Below are positions 34,261-45,493 of a stretch of 64,000 nucleotides of DNA, one piece after another. Source of the stretch: Pleurodeles waltl (lineage: Eukaryota > Chordata > Amphibia > Caudata > Salamandridae); contig NC_090450.1 of the NCBI RefSeq assembly GCF_031143425.1, positions 167,641,486 to 167,705,485 of the forward strand, given 5' to 3'. Numbering within the stretch: the stretch's first letter is position 1; each line of letters starts with the position of its first letter. The notes below the pieces were generated by a model. That model had not been told where the DNA came from and did not search any database. It worked only from the letters and a program-made list of their open reading frames with translations. A program made the translations under genes and the position numbers.

Positions 34261-35370
34261 CTTCCGATAGGCGTGTTTGATTTACTTACTGAGCATGATC
34301 TCATCCTGATCCATGGGACATCAAGGTTGTATAATAATGCCTTGTTGAATTCATAGCACTAATGTATACCGCTAACTCTGACCCGAAATACACCCATCTG
34401 GTTTCAGCTATGTACCTCAATAGTTTGTTTATCCCCTGTTTTCCTTCCCCTCCTCTTCCCCTTGCACTGTAATGGGACTCTGTATGGAGAACCTGGCATA
34501 GCATCTATCTAATATTGATCAACAATAACTACGTTGTATTTGGATTTCTGCAGCTGATATTATCACTTTGTAATGCCATGTTAGTAGCAATGCTAGTAGT
34601 CTCTCAGTAACATTCTGCTTACATGTCTTGAAAAACTTCAATAGAGAGATTTCGAGTAAAAAAAGCATTCTCATGGATATAGGCTGGCACTACTTTGGGA
34701 GGAAAATATAAAGCTGATTTGTCTACTGAGTGAAAAATATTGTCATCATAAATTGCTGAGTGATGTATACTTCATAGGATACACTTTTCTCCTTGGTGGC
34801 AGTGGTAGCTGTATAATCTTATGGAAGAGCAATGCACTCTAGTTTCATTTTTAACATTTAAAGATTTTTTTTTATCTTGACTGAAAGACTACTTACCTTT
34901 ATCACATCTTACTGGTATAGAGTAAGGTCTCTCACCAACTTGGTGATCCACAAGATTCCTAAATAATATAATTTACTATAAAGAAGCAACATTTTTAATT
35001 ATGTACCACCAATTCGGCCATTTTGGATGAATTTTACTGTGTGCCTTTTGGGTACATTCACAGTTTTATCCACAAACCTGCGCAATTTAATCCCTCCCCT
35101 TTAAAATACAGACAGATGAAAATAGTTGAAATAACTTTATCCTCTGCAAGTTGCTATGGGTGGCTTTCAGTTGCATCCTTATTTTGCTTCCTGTGCCATT
35201 ATACACTGGGACCACTCAATTGGAATTCTATTTCAGCCCAATGCCAAATGGAACAAACACAGCTAAACTTGTACTCCACATAAAGCCTGTGCCATTTTCC
35301 AGGCTCGTCTTTGAGAGGTAGTAGGATTGGCTCAAAGGGTTGCAGAAGCCATGTCTGGGCCTATCTGGGA
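34261..35370. other. Unassigned sequence
   Basis: AT-rich, with no recognisable gene or element end. The first part could be the LINE 3' untranslated region. Confidence 0.35.
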
Positions 35371-35694
35371 CTCTTTGTAGGAAGCTAGCCTGGTGTGTGG
35401 TGGACATCTATGGTGTACCAAGTGTGGGCGACCCCTATTAGTGTATGTAGGCAGGGTCTAAGAAGCCAGGGCTCTCTAGAGGTAGCTGTGGATGAGCAGC
35501 CAAGACTCACCTAGGAGACATGCAAAGCATATGCAATAACCACAACAGTCACACAGCAACTTATCACAAATGAAAGAATCACACAGTGTTACAAAAATGA
35601 AAGTACATTCTTATAGTAAGACAACACTAGATTACTTGTAGGCAATTCCCCCCAACTGGAGGTAAGTACATACTATAAATATATATATATGTTT

Positions 35695-36590
35695 TAGATT
35701 GGGATGGCAGCACTCTTTAGTGTGAATATAAGAAGGATTATAATTATAATTATTATATTGTTACTGTTAATGTTTCTCAAGTATTTATCATATGATTGTT
35801 TTAGGTATAAAGAAGAAAGCGGATTGTGCTGGAAATGCAAGGAACTATTATATCTTGACAAGTATACTCTACATATGAGATGAGTATTACAACACCATTT
35901 TTTTATGACTTGATATATATATATTTTTTATGTAGAGACTTGTTATGTAAGTTATATCAGCATTTGAGCTCCCTTTGAAATGACTCTGAGATATATAGAT
36001 CATGTAGTATACGATATCTAATCGGTTCAAATACGGCTGACACGCTTGTAAAGAGTACCTTCAAACGAATATTGATTTTCTTTCCTTTTGATTTATTTAT
36101 ATTTGCACATTCTTATTTTTTGTCCTTTTGGATTCTTGTGTATTAGAAGTATATATATTATGGTTTTGTTTTTGTGTGTGTTGTAGGAGAGGGAACCAAA
36201 TTTATCTACAAATATTTAACATGACTGTATGTAACTAGATAATGTATTATATGTACTCCACTTCAAAATGGCTGACACTGATGCAACTATTGGCGATAGT
36301 CCTTTGTTGATGTTGTTTGTTTTTGTGTTAGTTTAAATATATGCATGAAGGAGCATGTTTCTTGACCTGTGACCAAGGAGCGAGTGCTCCGAAGCACGTC
36401 AGGATTTATTATCATTAATAAATATGTTCTTGCTTTGAGTCACGGCCCGTTGCTTTTCGTCAAGGGATTTTGTCCCTGCGAGGCTGGAACAACATTTGAT
36501 GGATTTATAAGGGGTCGCCGCCCTGCTGTGACTGACCGTGAGTAAGTGGCTGAAGTGAAGGCGATGCTTCTATGTATATATAAATACATA
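35695..36590. mobile_element. Probable insertion inside the solo LTR
   Basis: LTR-like sequence stops at a TATATA run near 35690 and resumes after a similar run near 36590, so an AT-rich 0.9-kb block may have entered a TA-repeat. It contains the hammerhead-like motif at 36361-36403. I find no protein domain. A Penelope-like source would fit, but that is inference from the motif alone. Confidence 0.4.
36361..36403 (+). ncRNA. Degenerate hammerhead-ribozyme-like motif
   Basis: Order of parts: stem I CTTGAC pairing with GTCAGG, then CTGTGA where CTGATGA is expected, then stem II GGAGC with loop GAGT and GCTCC, then GAAGC where GAAAC is expected, a minimal stem III, and GTC at the cleavage site. 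This is the type I layout with a very short stem III reported for Penelope-like elements. One core base is missing and one changed, so this copy should be inactive. Chance is possible for so short a motif. Confidence 0.4.
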
Positions 36591-37196
36591 ATTAATCCAT
36601 AAAACGGTCCACATTGTAGCGTGCATATTCACGGGGTGCACATGTGAGGAAAGGACCATTCCTCTCTAATCTCCAAAACAAACAATTGCAGAACAATTGT
36701 ATTGTTGCACTCCAGGAGAGTTTATTACTTTATCCAAGTGTGTACTTCATCCAACAACACCACTGTTTGTGCAGGGGTGGCCTCAAACACAGGGACCTGC
36801 ACCCTGCCCTTGAGGCTAGAAGGGCCTACTATAGGGGTGACTGACAGTGACCTGGTGCAGTGACCTGTGGGGAAAGGGTGCATGCACCTTTTCATGCAGG
36901 CTACAATGGCAGGCCTACAGATACATTTTGTATGGGCTCCCAGGATGGTACATCTACAACCTCTAGAGCCCCAAGGCCTTAAGGTACCTAAGTACCATAT
37001 ACTACGGACTTATAAGGAGACACCAGTATGCCAATTGTGGAGTGCACAAAAGACCTTGGCAACTAAATTTAGGGAGAGAGAGCACAATCACTGGGGTCTT
37101 GGTTAGCACGATCCCAGTGAAAACAGTCTAAGCACACTGATAGCAGGTAAATAGTGGTAGTAGTTTGCCAAAAAGAGAGTACTTTCCTACACTCTT

Positions 37197-39359
37197 TAGG
37201 AGGATTTATGGATATAATACTATGTGATGATTAGAAATATACATGATCAATCTTTTTTCTTGCTCACTGTACCCTTACAGAGAGGGACCATGACATGTAA
37301 GTCATTCTTGGTGGTGCCCGAAAAAGGATGGATGATCAGTTTTGTTGCATAAAGCTGTGCATGATTACATTTTCATGACTTCTGGAGCCGCAAGTTTACA
37401 GTACTACGCATTTAATGAAACTGTGCGATTGATTTTGTTTTGATTCACTTTTGGTTTACGTGCTTCATCCGGAACATTACAATAAACTCAATAGATTACA
37501 GCTGTGGCAAAATTGGACGCTTGTCAATATGAAAAAATGACAAACAGATTTGTTCTATTTCTAAGCTTTACATATAATTTGCCAAGCCACAATGTGCATA
37601 TGTGTGGTCCAGATTTCCTACTCTTTCTCCTGCTCACACTTGTCCTTACGCCAGCTTCACTCTAGCTGATCCTGTCCAGATTGCTAGCATTTACAGGACA
37701 CATCCTTGTTGGTAATAGATCACAGAGACCATCTATGGTGTGACTATGTGTTCTGCAGAAACTGGGAATAATGACCAATAAGAACTACCACAACACTTTC
37801 CAAAGATTGTTATCGCCTCTTTCACTCAACATCTCACGACTTAGGCACTCCTAACAAGTATAGGTGCTATTTCCTGCACTTGATAAATGATATCACGAGT
37901 TAGTGGGGAATAACATGCACATTTTGGAGTTTATCACAAAACAATCTGCATGATATCTAAATATCCTTTGCTTTTCCCTGTTAAATTCTGGCAACTTTGA
38001 TCTGCCAATATTCAATGAAGGTTGAGGTATTCAACACATCTGATAAGTATAAAATAGGTTAAATACCTAGCAACTTGTAATTCCAACCCATGCATGAACA
38101 GGGTTTTTAACCACTGGTCGGAATACAAGTATCAACTCAAACCAGGCCTTCAGTGAGTTAACGCTCTTTGCCTATATTTTCAGCGATCTAAATGTCACCA
38201 TATCTAATCTTGCAAAAGCAGACTCCACCTTCCATCTATATATTGAAATCCATTGAACTGGCCATCAACTGTTATTTAAATTGCTTAGAAACTGCAGAAC
38301 TCAGGTATGAAGTGCTACATGAAAAGCTAGTTTTTATTTTTATTTCACATAGACGTGGAAAACCTTATAATTATGACATACAGGGCTGCCATTGTACTAA
38401 CAAAAATTGCAGCACACAATATACTGTGATGAAAACAAACAAGAATCGTTAAGTAAATTATTACTTCCCACAACTGCTGCTTTAAAAGGATGCGAAAATA
38501 ATGGCGTAGATGTAGAAACATTGATGTAGAAACATGGACAGCCCATACAACTCTATGGCTATTGTGGGTGACTACAAGTGATGAGCCGAGGTATAAGCTG
38601 AAAAAACAAGTGTTGACTCTTTGTAGTGTTCTGTAAATAAAGTAGTAAACATCACTAGGGTTAGTAAAATAACTGTTGGTGACAATTCTGGGTTTATAAA
38701 AAGTAATTTATACTAAATGTTTGAACAATCTGCAACAGATCAGGAAAGAAACATGCCTCCAGCTGAAAAATTCACACCACTACCTATAACCTCTACACAG
38801 TAAAAACAAGCATTGGTAAAAGCATTAGGTTTCGCCTATGTGATTAATAGTAAAATGTTTTTTGTAAGTTTTAGCTTGGTTAGCAGCTGTGCAATATAAT
38901 TTATAGGGACTTTAGAAAAGTGTTATGACTTGTTTATTGAGAGAGGCAAATAATCAGAGATAACATTGTGTGTATCCCTATGCTTGGAAAAGAGCTAGTT
39001 ATCAATGGTGGAGCATTAGCAGTTTCACATGGGCCTATCAGCATAAGGGGGCTTACTATATCTCTTTAGTAGCCAATGAAAGGAGAGGGTAGGATAACAG
39101 CATTTCCTTGCCTGGTCAAGGAACAGTACCACACTTGGAACATCTATAATTTGGGGAGTAATTAAATAATGGAAACATGAACATAAAAAATAGCGTTGCC
39201 AGGAGATTTTAGTTTATGAGGTGGTCAGATGAATAAATGAAGAAAGAATTTATGGAGGAAGGATTGTGACAGGGCATTGGGTGACCTGCGTGAGTTATCT
39301 TGAAAATAATCACACATAGAGAGTAGACTGTGCAGTACAGTGGAAGGGAAAAGGATTTA
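37197..39359. other. Unassigned sequence
   Basis: No gene, long repeat or terminal structure seen. The 86-codon frame at 38192 has no recognisable motif. Confidence 0.35.
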
Positions 39360-39976
39360 ATTAATGCTCTTTAATAAATCATCGGCAGAGAGCATACAAA
39401 GATGGAAGCTACAAAGAAGAGAACACAAACAGACAGGGGCAGCTCCTCCACAAGTGTGGAGAAGCGTGACTCCACTGCCAGTAGCGGCAGCTGCAATCCT
39501 TTTCCCAAAAAACGATAATAAACTGTGTTCATTATCGTTTTTTGGAAAAAGGGGCAGGGCCACAGGGATGACGAGCAATGAGGGAGAGTGCACAGCACTC
39601 CCCCTCAGAGCGCATGTGTGTTTGGCCAGCCGCCTCGGGCCGGCAAAACAAATATGCGCACAGGGCTCTCTCCAGCCCAGCAACACAGTTTTGGGCTGGA
39701 GAGAGCCCGCTCCGGCTCGCAGTCTGCCTGGGAGCGCCCTGTCTTGTTGTTATCAGCCAATCCTAACCTGCTTTAAGCAGCATCAGGGTTGGCGCAGGGC
39801 AGGCTGGGAGCCTGTGCCTGCCTTCAGCTAGGAGACGGAGGAGCGGAGTGCCATGCAGTGGTAAGGTAGGTGTTTTTTTATTTATTTTTAATTATTTTTC
39901 GTTTAATTTAATCCCCATTGCACTGCCACTCGCGTGCCGTTCTGCCCCTTTGGCTTCACGCGAGCCGTGACTGTAA
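39360..39976. repeat. Hairpin-rich segment of a short interspersed element
   Basis: Two strong inverted repeats lie close together. The first has arms at about 39499-39519 and 39531-39552 (CAAAAAACGATAAT with ATTATCGTTTTTTG). The second has perfect 17-bp arms at 39663-39679 and 39692-39708 (GGGCTCTCTCCAGCCCA). The segment is GC-richer than its flanks and ends in T-rich sequence after GGTAAGGTAGGTG. Frames of up to 155 codons cross these hairpins on both strands and are unlikely to be genes. The element class is unknown. Confidence 0.5.
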
Positions 39977-41397
39977 GCAGAAGGAATGTGAAACTGGTAA
40001 ACAGCTCCATGTCTTGTGTGACATTATGCATTTCTAGCAGGCTTCACTCTCCCCAATCGTTGAGAGTGCATCATGGCTCTGCAGGGACCATACAGGTCTG
40101 ACTTGAATGTACAAATGTTCACCTATTGGAGTGTCTGCATTTCATATATGCTAATTTAAAATAATAATAACGGCTCTATAGGAATTCTTAATGAAAGAAA
40201 TCTCTATACTGAGAAACCTTTTGTATCCAGTATAGAAATACATGTAGTCAGCTCAAAAGCAAGTACTGCCTGCAGCGCCCACTACACGAAAAAAAAACTC
40301 AGAGCTTTCGGAGGGCCCAGGCGATTGTAAAAGCCAAGCAAAAATAAGCTGTATTTGCTCATATCCAGTATGCAACTATGTGCAAACAACTGAAGAGCAT
40401 GTAGCCCTCACAGCACACGCACTGTAAAATTAAATAAACAAACAATACAAAGGGTTCATGAATTTGAGCAAATAAGAGGGCAGTTTTCACATGTGATCAA
40501 TATATCAACCAAATAAAGGGCAGGTGGTACGTGCATCATAAATTTAAATACAGTAAGTGGTGAGAAACCCGTATTTGCGTATAAGTAGCACCCCGCATTT
40601 TAAGATTAGGCAAATAAAAACGGTTAAGAGCAGCACTAAACATGTGTACAATAGCCAAACATGTGCAGACAACTGATGGGTTAATGTCACCCGCATTGTA
40701 AATTTAACCAAACTAGGTGGTGAAGTTGGCTGTAAACAAATGTAAGTGTTGCCACAGAGCCAGGTAAGCTGGTAAACAAGCTAATGTTTTGTAGTACCTT
40801 TATCGTAAAGTTAAACAAAGTAAGTAGTGAGAAATGCTGTTATCAAATGTAAATAGCGCCCACAGTGTCTGCATCATGACATTAGAGAAACAAAGTGGTG
40901 AGGAGCCACGTTTACGTGCGTCAGATATCTTAACATTTGCAGCCACCTAGAGGGCAACTAGCGCCCGCAACAAAATCTCTGTTTCATCACACCAGTGCAC
41001 CGCTATGCTCGTAGAATGATACCTAACTCACCTGCCTCCTTCGTCCAGTGACATCTAGGAAACAAGTGCTGTGAGTAGCATATTTGTTTATCAAGCACAG
41101 CGCAAGCGCTGCGTGTAGCTGTGGTAGAGGCACTCAAAACAGCTAGTGTGAAAGAGAACACAAGCAGAAGGAATGTCAAACTGCTAAGTGACTTCACCTC
41201 TTGTGTGAAATTATGCATTTTGGCAGACTTCACTTTCCTCAATCGTTGAGAGTGCATCAGGTTTCTGCAGCGACAATACTGGTCCGACTTGAATTTCCCC
41301 AATTCACTTGTTGCAGTGTCTGCTTTTCATATATGCTCATTTAAAATAGTAGCAGGGGCTCCATAGACATTCTTAATTAAAGAAATCTCTACACTAA

Positions 41398-42282
41398 GGC
41401 GGTCGGCGGTGAAGCGGCGGTAAGACCGTCAACAGGCTGGCGGTCTTTTTTCATGAATTCTGACCATGGCGGTTACCGCCATGGCCAGCCGCCGCTTCAC
41501 CGTTCCGACTGCCACGGCGGTAACGACCGCCGTGCTGGAAACCTGGGTCTCCAGCCCGGTGGTCGTCACATACCGCCGGCGGTATTCCAACCCGCCTGAC
41601 CCCGGCTTACCGCCATGGATTTCATGCGGTTTGGGACCGCCATGAAATCCATGGCAGAAAGCACTATAAGTGCCAGGGAGGGGGTCTCCCCAACCTCCAC
41701 CACCCTTGCCACACCCAAAAGGTTGCAGGACCCCCCTCCCCAACCCGATCCCCAACATATACACACACATACACGCACGCATTCATGCACGCACTCATGC
41801 ACATACACACACCCCCCGCATTCATGCATGCACTCATGCACATACACACACCCCCCCGCATTCATGCATGCACTCATGCACATACACCCCCCCCGCATTC
41901 ATGCACGCACTCACACGCCCCCTCAACATACACACACGCACACCCCCATGCACGCACACAACTCACAACACCACCCCACCCCCCTTCCCTATCGGACGAT
42001 CACCTTACCTGTTCTGGTGATCCTCCGGGAGGGAACGGGACCCATGGGGGCAGCTCCGCCTACACCGCCACGCCAACAGAACACCGCCACAGCGAATCAC
42101 AGGTCGTGATTCGCTGGGCGGTGTTCTGTTGGGGTGGCGGTGGAGGTGGAGCTACCTCCACTTCCCCGCCTGCCGCCAGTATGGCTGTTGCCGGCTCTTC
42201 GTCCGGAAACGGGCGGAGCGCTGTCAACGGTCATAATGGCCTGTGCGGAATTGAAAAGACCGCCGAGGTCGGAATGACCACC
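41398..42282. mobile_element. Non-autonomous GGCGGT-rich inverted-repeat element (family B, copy 1)
   Basis: TAA flanks both sides (41395-41397 and 42283-42285), and the first copy of the tandem unit lacks the insertion. The right end reversed starts GGTGGTCATTCCGACC, but the left end begins GGCGGTCGGC and lacks the outer GGGTCATTCTGACC part, so it is slightly truncated. It is the reverse-orientation relative of 58491-59484, sharing the GGCGGT blocks and the internal array. GC and CpG content are far above the surroundings. Confidence 0.85.
41755..41930. repeat. Minisatellite inside the family B element
   Basis: Units of about 40-45 bp combine CCGCATTCATGCATGCACTC and ATGCACATACACACAC. The same array, reversed, lies in the relative at about 58855-59050, so it belongs to the element. 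Overlapping frames rich in His, Thr and Cys here are artefacts. Confidence 0.88.
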
Positions 42283-43186
42283 TAAGTGTTTGTATCCAGC
42301 ATAGAAATACATGTAGCCAGCTCAAAATCAAGTAGCACCCGCATCACGAAAATAAACTGAGCATACCGAGGGCTCAGGAGATCATAAAAGCCAAGCAATG
42401 ATAATCAGTAATTGATCATATCCATTACGCAAACAGTTGCAACCAACTAAAAGGCATGAATTAAATAAATAAAATATACAGAGGGTTCATGAAAATGAGC
42501 AAATAAAAGGGCTATTTTCAAATGTGTCTAATATATCGGCCAACTAAAGGACAGGTGGGACCCGCATTGTAAATATAAATACAATAAGTGATAAGAAAAC
42601 AATATTTGCGTATGATTCGCGCCTGCATCTCAAGCTTAGGCATAAAAAAACAGTGAAGAGCTGCATTCAACATGTGTACAATATCCAAACATGTGCAGCC
42701 AACTAAAGAGTTAATATCGCCTGCAATGTAAAGTTAAACAAACTCGGTGGTGAAGTTGGCTGTAAACAAATATTACTGTCACCCGCAGTGTCAGGTAAGC
42801 TAAAAAGCCAGCTAAAGGTCTGTAGTACTCACATCGTAAAGTTAGACAAAGTAAGTGGTGAGAAATGCTGTGATCAAATGTAAATAGCACCCGCAGTGCC
42901 TGCATCTTGACATTAGACAAACAAAGCGTGAGAAGCCACATTTACATGTGTCAGATATTCCAACATATGCAGCCACCTAGGTGGCAAGTAGCACCCGCAA
43001 CAAACATCTCTGTTTCATCACCCTAGTCCACCGTTATGCTTGTAGAATGAAACCCAACTTGCCCGTCTCCGTTGTCCAGTGACACTTAGGATACAATCGC
43101 TGTGAGTAGCATCTTTGTTTAACAAGCACAGCGCAAGTGCTGTGTGAAGCTGTGGTAGAGGAACTCAAGGCAGCTAGTGCAAGCAT

Positions 43187-44080
43187 AGGACTCGGAAGGC
43201 GCCAGCAGGCCTTTTCCCCAACACAGGTCATACACCACCGACAAGACAATTAATTCACTGGAAGAAGTATTTATTTATATACTTTTGTTTAAGATCAAAA
43301 TATCATTAATCAAAATTAAAATCATGCAAAACATCTTATGCAAATTACTCCATTAAACCTTTCTCTGCAAATCCTCAATATACACGGATATATGTACATT
43401 TTACATTGTGTAGCCATACATTTTTGACAGGATCCCTTCCTGTCCTGAACCTCCTTTGGACCACCCAGGGACTGGTCGTCACCTGTATCCCTGGGGGGGG
43501 GCGGTACCCCTGCTTCCTTTGTTCCTTGCACCCATGCTCAGGGTTCCGCCCCCTCTCCAAGCACCAATCAGCCAAGGGGTGTACCGGGGCGGCCCAGGGC
43601 ATGAGCCCCGGGACCACCCCAGTAATCTGGGCTCCCTACCCCCAATCTGGTGTGTCCATCCGCAGGTTGAGTCCAGGACTTCAGGATCCTATCTCTGTTG
43701 TTATACCCCGGCCCCACCCTTGGGGTCCCCTCTGTTGCTTCAGGTTACTTTAGTCTCTCTTCTTCTGCCTAATATACGGAGAGGGTGGGTGGGTCAAGAT
43801 GAAGCCCGAACGTCCGGGCCGCCGCGCCAACGAGAAGAAGGCTGAGCCTTCTGTGGGGGCGCTTTTAAGCCCCCCACTGGCTTCCGGCGGCCCAGACCGG
43901 TTCGGCCCGCACGTCGGCCCGACGTTCACCTCACAAGAGGTACTTCCGCTCATATGCCTCGCGAGGCGTGAGAGAGGAAGCCTCAGCCAGCCCGTGCATA
44001 ACTAGTGCGAGGGTTCAGCCCCGGCGTCCCCGACCCCCAAGGTGCCGCGCTCCCCCCATGTTGGGGGGGTGCTTTTCCAT
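43187..44080. other. CpG-rich block (about 43430-44080) with no assigned function
   Basis: An abrupt change to GC-rich sequence with many CpG dinucleotides, such as CCCGAACGTCCGGGCCGCCGCGCC. The reverse strand has a CCAATGG word near 44075. Frames of 68-129 codons have no recognisable domain. It could be the promoter end or LTR of a retroelement, or a true CpG island; I cannot decide. Confidence 0.4.
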
Positions 44081-45041
44081 TGGCTGTTGGTGTGCAGATC
44101 TGTGTGAAAGGCTTGCATGCAGGAAGACCCAAAGCTTAGCTTAGAGTCACCTGAATTCTACAATGCTGCAAACGAGCATAAATATAAAAGTTCCACAAAA
44201 CTGCAGTAGCTGATTATAGTGGCCAGAGTAGCGTCTTTGTTTAACAAGCACAACGCATGTGCTATGCAGTCAAAACATTAAAAAAATAGTTCCACAAAAG
44301 TGGATGGAAACAGTACTTGGCTGACGGGAAACTGAAAAGAGAACCACATGAAGGAGAACGTAAGGAACAACAGGAAACAGTATGCTGCAGCTAGTAGAAA
44401 CAGAGGAAAAGTGGCAAGCACAGGAACCAATGAAAAACAAGGAAAGCAAGGGGGGCGATGTAAGCCCTTTTTAAGATTTATATTAAATACAATATATTTC
44501 ACAAGCACAGCACAAGCGCTGTGCAAGCAAAACCTAAACAATGACTTAAGCATGGCATCACTCCATCTGAACAATCTGCTTGAAATCGTCATATGTAATG
44601 CAGCCACCACTTGGTTGTGCCACATTAAACAAGTGATTGACTTATTACCAAGAACAATTACTGGAGTGCCCCAAGATTTACCTTAGGAGCCCCAACCCGT
44701 TGGGTTGAATGCCATGGCTGCCTAATCTCAAAGCCCTCTTGTGCCTCTGTACACCTCCTACATCTTTATTTTACTGGGTTGTAATATAGTAGTTATGTAG
44801 TGCTTCATATCCCGTTGTGGGATGCCAAAGCTCATTTCTGGATGGGTAGCAGTCTACGCTAAGGGAGAGTGTGTGGCTGGCAGATTGTTGTACTGTGTGG
44901 GAATTGTTGCGATACTGGTGCTCTTATCATGCCCTGGAGTGCAGTGACAATCATTGTTATGTAGGAGACATGAAAGATAGGCACTCAACACATACAGTAA
45001 TTTGCCGGCAGTTTTAAATTACTCTCCACGGGCTGGGTTTT
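44081..45041. other. Unassigned sequence with fragments of the 1.19-kb repeat
   Basis: GTCTTTGTTTAACAAGCACA at about 44233 and ACAAGCACAGCACAAGCGCTGTG at about 44500 repeat a phrase from the end of each 1.19-kb unit, so the repeat family extends here in pieces. Otherwise nothing is recognised. Confidence 0.45.
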
Positions 45042-45049
45042 GTTTCATG

Positions 45050-45485
45050 TAGGGGTGGGCCAAAAATGTACCTCCGCCGGCGGAGTTTGCAGTGTTTTGC
45101 TCACACAGAACTCCACTTAGTGGGGAGCTCCAGCACAACTCCACCAACCACCGCATGGCGAAAATGTTACGTTAGTGAGTGTGAATTTGTGCACCCTAGA
45201 TCAATTTTTGGGCACTAGAATGCTTCCCTGCAAGATTTCACAATGCATGCAGTTGCTTAAGGTTACGACCTTTCATGTTGAGAAAGCTGTTGCTGTAGTA
45301 GAAAATCTACTTGAGCAGCAGAAAGAAGCAGCAACCTCTGGTGCACTGCGTGGTGGCTTGCAGTGATAAAAACTAGTGCAAGCAGCACAAAATGACTGAT
45401 TCCGCCCATCTGCGTAACTTCACGGAATCTCACCGAGTTTTTGTGCACTCACTGAGTGAACCTCTGTGAGTTCCATCCAGGCCTA
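45050..45485. mobile_element. Non-autonomous hAT-like element
   Basis: The left end is TAGGGGTGGGCC and the right end reversed is TAGGCCTGGATGG. The flanks are GTTTCATG (45042-45049) and GTTTCTTG (45486-45493), an 8-bp duplication with one change. The end sequence and 8-bp duplication fit hAT. No transposase frame is present. Confidence 0.75.
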
Positions 45486-45493
45486 GTTTCTTG

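Larger units (their letters stand above)
35376..37191 (-). repeat. Solo LTR of a related Ty3/gypsy family, with an internal insertion
   Basis: It starts TGTAGGAAGC and ends ACTTTCCTACA, so the ends are TG...CA with a short inverted repeat. CTCTT lies directly on both sides (35371-35375 and 37192-37196), a 5-bp duplication. The right part (GGGAGAGAGAGCACA...GGTTAGCA...CAGTCTAAG) runs in the same order as the right part of the plus-strand LTR at 1603-4214, so the family is related and the orientation is probably minus. No internal gag or pol is present, as expected after LTR recombination. About 0.9 kb in the middle looks inserted. Confidence 0.82.
39977..43186. repeat. Large tandem duplication, period 1,187 bp, two copies
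   Basis: GCAGAAGGAATGT...AAACTG starts at 39977 and again at 41164. The order of landmarks is the same in both copies: ATTATGCATTT, CAATCGTTGAGAGTGCATCA, AGAAATACATGTAG, GGGTTCATGAA, and AAGCACAGCGCAAG near the end. The second copy is lengthened by the 885-bp element at 41398-42282. Each unit has looser internal repeats of about 110 bp carrying TTAAACAAA...GTGGTGAG. No coding region is evident. Confidence 0.82.

Noticed and set aside
39364..39831. A 155-codon plus-strand frame with a Met start
   Set aside because: It crosses two long hairpins, and the opposite strand is open as well. There is no domain or splice context.
41566..42285. Several overlapping frames with Cys-Met or His-Thr repeats, suggestive of metal-binding peptides
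   Set aside because: They lie in the ACAC/CATGCA minisatellite and occur on both strands.
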